The notes beneath the pieces are model-generated. The model was not told where the DNA came from. It made no database searches and worked only from the letters and a program-made list of their open reading frames with translations. From Burkholderiales bacterium (lineage in GTDB: Bacteria; Pseudomonadota; Gammaproteobacteria; Burkholderiales; Burkholderiaceae_C): DNA of 16,398 nt. How positions within the stretch are numbered: position 1 is the stretch's first letter; each line of letters starts with the position of its first letter. The DNA lies in NCBI GenBank assembly GCA_025352345.1, contig JANXTP010000107.1, positions 1-16,398 of the forward strand, read 5' to 3'. The translations under genes and the position numbers were made by a program. This document shows positions 11,661 to 16,398 of the stretch, piece after piece.

Positions 11661-12981
11661 ATCGATGGCACCTGCGCCCCCCGGCCGGGGCGGGAAGCTC
11701 GTCGAGTTCGCCCGCCACCGTGTCGGCGCGTTCGTGCGGCAGCCACTTTTCGAGCGCCGCCTCGAGCACTTGAAGCCGCACGGGTTTGGTCAGGCAATCG
11801 TCCATGCCCGCGAGCTCGGTGAGCAGGGCCTCGTCGCGCAAGGCGCTGGCAGTGAGTGCCAGGATCGGCATGCGCTCCGCGGCGAGCAGGCCCTGCTCGG
11901 CCTCCTCGCGCCGGATGGCCTTCGCCAGGCTGCAGCCGTCCATCACAGGCATGTGCAGGTCGGTCAGCAGCAGGGCGTAATCTTTGGAGTGCCACAGGCG
12001 CAGTGCCTCCAGAGGCCGTCGACGGCCAATTCCGCCGTGATGCCGAGCAACTGGAGCTGCCGCAAGATGACCTTGCGGTTGATCTCGTCGTTCTCCGCGA
12101 CGAGGATCAGTTGGCCCCGGGCCCGAGCCTCGGCCACCGTGGGTGCGGTCGTCGCGGCCGGTGCTGGGGCGTCGCTGTGCGAGAGCGTCTTGGGCGACAC
12201 TCGGCCCGCCGCCACCGCCACGGCCCGCAGCAGCGCGGCGCGCTTCAGGCAACTGGCGTCGAGTGCCACCGTGTCGGCGGCCGCCGTCGCCGCCTGCCCA
12301 CGCGAGCGATGCAGCACCAGATGGCGCGCTTGCGGCACACCGGCGAATGCCGCTTGCACCCGCTGCGGCGTCGCGCTGCACGCGGGCGCCGCCATGGGTC
12401 AGGTAGCTCGTCAGGTCGGCCGCGGGCACGTTCGAGCCGATGACGATGCAGTCCAGTCCCTCGACATCGGTGAGGTGCTGCGTCGTGGCGTCTTCGATCG
12501 CCTCCACCGCCTCGACAGGCAGACTGACGGTGAACGTCGAGCCCTCGCCCAGCGTGCTGCAAACGGCCAGTTCACCGTCCATCAGCGCCACCAGCCGCTT
12601 GCAAATGGTCAGGCCCAGGCCGGTACCGCCGAAATGCCGCGTGGTGGACATCTCGGCCTGGGTGAAGGCCGTGAACAAGTGCGCCAGGGTGTCGGGCGCC
12701 ATGCCGATGCCGTTGTCGCCGACCTGCAGCGCGAGTCGGGGCGCTGCGCCGGGCAGCAGCTCCACGCGGATCGACACGCGGCCGTGCTGCTCGGCACGCC
12801 CGCCACTGAACTTGATGGCATTGCCCACCAGGTTGCACAGCACCTGGCGCAGCCGTGTCGCGTCGGACCACACCTGCTGCGGCACCTGCGGGTCGATGAA
12901 CAGGTCGAGCGCCACGTCCTTGTCGAAGGCCAGCGGCAGGAAGCTGTCGCAGACGCTCTCGACCAGGTCGGACAGCGGCAC
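11566..12981 (-). pseudogene. kinase fragment: HATPase, pseudo-receiver and receiver
   Basis: The open frame carries HATPase_c (LRQVLCNLVGNAIKFSG, DNGIGM, GGTGLGLTICKRL), then the opening of the pseudo-receiver (VEGLDCIVIGSN). From about 12390 to 12010 the sensible protein moves to another frame (ARHLVLHRSRG through GQLILVAENDEINRKVIL) while this frame reads low-complexity Gly/Arg/Ala. It regains sense at EALRLWHSKDYALLLTDLHMP (receiver phospho-Asp) and continues to TKPVRLQVLEAALEKWLP. The same frame is also sensible upstream of the first Met, back to about 13085 (TSAFSLLRIIDDILDFSK). A protein from this frame alone would have a scrambled middle and no HPt. Confidence 0.7.
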
Positions 12982-13082
12982 CGGGGCGCGTTCGAGCGCC
13001 AGCCGGCCGGCCTCGATCTTGGAGAAGTCCAGGATGTCGTCGATGATGCGCAGCAGCGAGAAAGCCGAGGTCTGGATGGTCC

Positions 13083-13964
<882 letters not shown>

Positions 13965-14183
13965 AGGTCGACCGTGAAGCCGCCGGCCGTGGCGTCGGTC
14001 TGGCCGACGGAAAACGGCGGGTAGTCCTGCTCGCTGCCCACGACCAGCGTGCGGCCCGTGCTGTCGTTGGCCATGGCCACGCCACTGCCGGCCGCCCCGA
14101 CGGCGCCGATGAGCAAGGCGCCCAGCAAACGCTTGACGAGCGCTGCGGCGCGGCGCGCCAGGCCGGCCGGGGGCGAGGCTGGC

Positions 14184-14220
14184 GGCAGGTCGAAGGCAGG
14201 TCGAAGGCAGGTCGAAGGCA
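14184..14220. repeat. 11-bp tandem repeat, 3.4 copies
   Basis: The unit GGCAGGTCGAA occurs three times without mismatch (14184-14194, 14195-14205, 14206-14216) and is followed by a partial GGCA (14217-14220). It lies in the first codons of the broken kinase gene, between the possible start codons (GTG 14242, ATG 14234, ATG 14300) and the signal peptide. Because 11 is not a multiple of 3, each gain or loss of a unit changes which start is in frame with the signal peptide. Confidence 0.9.
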
Positions 14221-14313
14221 GTGCGATGATCCATCGGATCACTGTAGGCAGCCCTGGGCGTGCCGCACAGCGGGAAAAGGCTTCGGTCCATGTCCGCCAT
14301 CGCGGAAAACCCG

Positions 14314-14333
14314 TGTCGGTAGATTTACCGACA
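14314..14333. promoter_or_regulatory. perfect 8-bp dyad between regulator and kinase genes
   Basis: TGTCGGTA (14314-14321) and TACCGACA (14326-14333) are exact inverted repeats around a GATT spacer. The site lies in the roughly 120-base gap between the stop of the NarL-type regulator (14363) and the start region of the broken kinase. TGT...ACA-ended dyads of this size are typical targets of NarL/GacA/EvgA-type regulators, so an operator is the favoured reading. As a minus-strand hairpin it is followed only by ACGGG and four T, which makes a poor terminator. No convincing promoter hexamers could be assigned near it. Confidence 0.5.
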
Positions 14334-14362
14334 GCAGGCTTGACGGACGACAGGCGCGTGGG

Positions 14363-14984
14363 TCAGTCGACCAGGCCGTTCTGCAGCGCGTAGCGCGCCA
14401 GCTCCACGTTGCTCTGCAGCCCCAGCTTGTCGGACACCCGGGTGCGGTAGGTGGCGATGGTCTTCTCGCTGAGCAGCAGCGTGGCGGCGATGTCCTTCAC
14501 CGTCCGGCCCACGGCCACCAGGCGCAGCACCTCGAGCTCGCGCGGCGACAGGGCCTCGTGCGGGGCCGGCATCGGCGGGCTGCCGAGCGTGGTCGCCAGG
14601 TGCTCCGCCAATGCGGTGCTCACATACTTGCCACCGGCCAGCACGCGCCGTACCGCGAGAAACATCTCCTCGGCGACGCTGGTCTTGGTGAGGTAGCCAT
14701 CGGCGCCGAGCTTGAAGGCGCGCATGGCGAACTCTTGCTCGGGATAGACGCTGAGCACCAACACCGCCGTTTGCGGACACAGCTGGCGCGCCCGCTCCAG
14801 CAATTCGAGGCCGCTGCCGCCGGGCAGGTTGATGTTGAGCAGCATCAGGTCCCACGTTCTGCGCGCCAGCGCTTCGCGCGCCGCCGGCCTCGCCGAATTT
14901 GGCGTCCGGGTAGCCTTCGGTCAGCAGCTGGCGCAGGCCGCGGCGCACCAGCTCGTGGTCATCGACGAGCAGGATGCGGATCAC
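14363..14984 (-). pseudogene. NarL/FixJ-type response regulator, frameshifted
   Basis: The GTG start overlaps the sensor-kinase stop (GTGA, 14981-14984). The N-terminus is a good receiver (IRILLVDDHELVRRGLRQLL) and the C-terminus a complete LuxR-type HTH (LSPRELEVLRLVAVG, then KDIAATLLLSEKTIATYRTR). The two lie in different frames: the distance from start to stop is 622 bases, which is not a multiple of 3. The shift falls in the alternating GC run at 14875-14880, where the family pattern GEAxDAREAL suggests two bases are missing. The phospho-acceptor position also reads Asn (LMLLNINLPGGSG, codon 14834-14836) instead of Asp. It would have been the partner of the upstream sensor kinase, controlling transcription. 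It is either decayed, or a phosphorylation-independent regulator hit by a sequence error. Confidence 0.75.
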
Positions 14985-16398
14985 GCGTTGACCCCGCGCA
15001 ACGGCACCTGCACCGCCACCACGGTGCCGCGCGGCGACGCCGCGTCGAAGCGCACCGAGCCGCCGCAGTGCAGCGCCCGTTCGCGCATGCCCAGCAAGCC
15101 CAGTGAGCGCTGCGCCGCGGCCACCTCGGCATCGATACCGACACCGTCGTCCTCGACTTTCAACTGCACGCAACCGTCCTGCACACCCAGGTGCAAACGG
15201 ACCTGCGTCGCGCGCGCATGCCGCGCCACGTTGGTCAGTGCCTCCTGGCAGATGTAGAACAGGTCGTCGGCGACGCCAGACGGCAGCGCCGGCAGGTCGT
15301 CGGTGACCTCCAGCGCGCAAGCCACGCCGCTGCGCTGCTGGAACTGCCGCGCGCGCTGCGCCAGTGCGGCGGCCAGCCCGAGGTGATCGAGCGCACCCGG
15401 TCGCAACTCGGACGCGAGCCGCTGCACGACGGCGATGGTCTGGTCGATCAGCACCGAGGCCTCGATGGTGCGGTCGAGCAAGGCGTTCGGCTTCAGGTCG
15501 ATCTCGGGCTCCGACAGCCGGCGCTCGAGCCAGCTCAGGTCCAGCTTCAGGCCGGTGAGCATCTGACCGAGTTCGTCGTGGATCTGGCGCGAGACCCGCG
15601 CCCGCTCGTCTTCCTGCGCACTTTGCAGGCGCTGCACCAGCGCGCGCAAGGCAGCGCGCGAGTCGAGCACGTCCTGCGCGGCGCGCCGCCGCTCGGTCAC
15701 GTCGTGGGCCAGCACCACGCGCGCCGGTCGACCCTCGAAGTCGATCGTCTGCGCAATGGTCTCGATGTCGATCAGCCGGCCGTCCTTCAGGCGGTGGCGC
15801 CACAGCGAACTGTTCTGTTCGTCTTCCACGCCTTCGGCGACCTCGGCCAGCGCCGGCATGTCTTCGGGGACGAGCAGGTCGTTGAGCGTCATGCCCAGAA
15901 ACTCGTCGCGCGGGTAGCCGTAGCGCCCGACGGCGGCGTCGTTGATGGCCAGAAAGCGCAGCGTGGCCGGGTCGTAGATCCACATCGGGTGCGGGTTGGC
16001 CTCGAACAGCTGGCGGTAGCGCTCGGCGGCCTCGCGCACCGCGGCCTCGGCGTGCTTGCGCGCAGTGATGTCCTGGAAGGTGCCGGTCAGGTGGCCGACC
16101 TGTCCTTCGAGGTCGGAGACGGCCTCGGTGCGCGCGATGATGTGGCGCTCGCTGCCGTCGGGGCGCACGACGCGAAACTCGAACTCGGCGACCACACCGT
16201 CGCCAAAGGCAGCGGCGATCTGTTCGCTTATCGCCGTGCGGTCGTCGGGATGGATCAGCGCCTGCAGCCGCTCGGCCGAAGGCACGAACTCCTGCGGTGA
16301 GGCCCCATGGATGCGGTACATCTCGTCCGACCAGACGATGCGACCGCTGCGTTCCTGCCGCCAGCTGCCCAGATGGGCGATGCGCTGCGCTTCAGCCA
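14981..16398 (-). CDS. PAS-PAS sensor histidine kinase of NarX/UhpB type, 5' end missing
   Basis: The frame stays open to the right edge (EAQRIAHLGSWRQERSGRI before the first Met at 16321), so the N-terminus is outside. Visible domains: PAS1 with PAC (HLGSW through TGTFQDITARK), PAS2 (YRQLFEANPHPMWIYDP through VVLAHDVTERR), HisKA_3 with the phospho-His in RQIHDELGQML (codon 15578-15580), and HATPase_c (CQEALTNVARHARAT, DDGVGID, SLGLLGMRERA). This is the class that pairs with NarL/LuxR-type regulators, and the next gene is one, overlapping by 4 bases (GTGA). No membrane segment is seen in the visible part, so it may be soluble or have a sensor region further upstream. The signal is unknown. 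The kinase frame is clean although its partner regulator is broken. Confidence 0.92.
   Translation of the reverse strand, partial: AEAQRIAHLGSWRQERSGRIVWSDEMYRIHGASPQEFVPSAERLQALIHPDDRTAISEQIAAAFGDGVVAEFEFRVVRPDGSERHIIARTEAVSDLEGQVGHLTGTFQDITARKHAEAAVREAAERYRQLFEANPHPMWIYDPATLRFLAINDAAVGRYGYPRDEFLGMTLNDLLVPEDMPALAEVAEGVEDEQNSSLWRHRLKDGRLIDIETIAQTIDFEGRPARVVLAHDVTERRRAAQDVLDSRAALRALVQRLQSAQEDERARVSRQIHDELGQMLTGLKLDLSWLERRLSEPEIDLKPNALLDRTIEASVLIDQTIAVVQRLASELRPGALDHLGLAAALAQRARQFQQRSGVACALEVTDDLPALPSGVADDLFYICQEALTNVARHARATQVRLHLGVQDGCVQLKVEDDGVGIDAEVAAAQRSLGLLGMRERALHCGGSVRFDAASPRGTVVAVQVPLRGVNA

Noticed and set aside
11677..11682. Programmed ribosomal frameshift at the six-base G run (minus strand) joining the receiver to the HPt
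   Set aside because: The required move is +1 (one surplus G), which does not fit the usual -1 slippery heptamer, and the kinase has several other breaks that such a mechanism would not repair. A simple indel or miscall is more likely.
14314..14333. The dyad as the intrinsic terminator of the NarL-type regulator
   Set aside because: On the minus strand the T run is only four long and is separated from the stem by several bases (ACGGG), so it is weak as a terminator; an operator is preferred but not proven.
14325..15983. 552-residue minus-strand open frame spanning two genes
   Set aside because: Upstream of 14984 it is an out-of-frame reading of the sensor kinase (Arg/Ala-rich). Only the stretch from GTG 14984 to about 14880 is real, as the N-terminus of the NarL-type regulator.

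Overview
The window is high-GC DNA with a strong third-position G/C bias. Its RelA type, its unorthodox hybrid kinases and its PAS/EAL signalling genes suggest a betaproteobacterium of the order Burkholderiales, perhaps near the Rubrivivax/Leptothrix/Methylibium group. That placement is an inference from style, not from a marker-gene search.

There are two halves. The left end (bases 1-3682, plus strand) is housekeeping: the 3' end of an alpha/beta hydrolase gene, a relA-type (p)ppGpp synthetase gene coupled to it by an ATGA overlap, a rho-independent terminator, a small membrane protein with a C-terminal SPOR-like stretch, and a tRNA-Val(GAC) with its own terminator. About 350 bases without a convincing gene follow (3683-4037); they contain a two-tier hairpin.

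Everything from 4038 to the right edge is on the minus strand and is one signal-transduction block. In order of transcription it runs: a PAS-PAS sensor kinase of the NarX/UhpB type (5' end outside the window); a NarL-type response regulator (frameshifted, phospho-Asp replaced by Asn); a roughly 120-base gap with a perfect 8-bp dyad; a VieS/BvgS/EvgS-like hybrid kinase (periplasmic solute-binding domain, TM, HisKA, HATPase, pseudo-receiver, receiver, HPt) broken at about five places; an intact REC-EAL c-di-GMP phosphodiesterase; a tandem-receiver protein with a dead first receiver; a large intact CHASE-PAS-PAS-PAS hybrid kinase ending in pseudo-receiver, receiver and HPt; and a stand-alone EAL protein that has lost most catalytic residues. 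Spacing is tight (4-base ATGA/GTGA overlaps, a 21-base gap, a 43-base overlap), which suggests co-transcription from about 14.24 kb down to 4.04 kb.

The layout recalls the Vibrio vieSAB locus (hybrid kinase, REC-EAL, auxiliary receiver protein), here with a second hybrid kinase and a catalytically dead EAL protein added. The most interesting features are the selective decay of the first kinase and its neighbouring regulator while the downstream c-di-GMP genes stay intact, an 11-bp tandem repeat at the 5' end of the decayed kinase, the dyad between the NarL-type regulator and that kinase, and the set of degenerate signalling domains (EAL, two pseudo-receivers, an Asp-to-Asn receiver, a Lys-to-Gln receiver).
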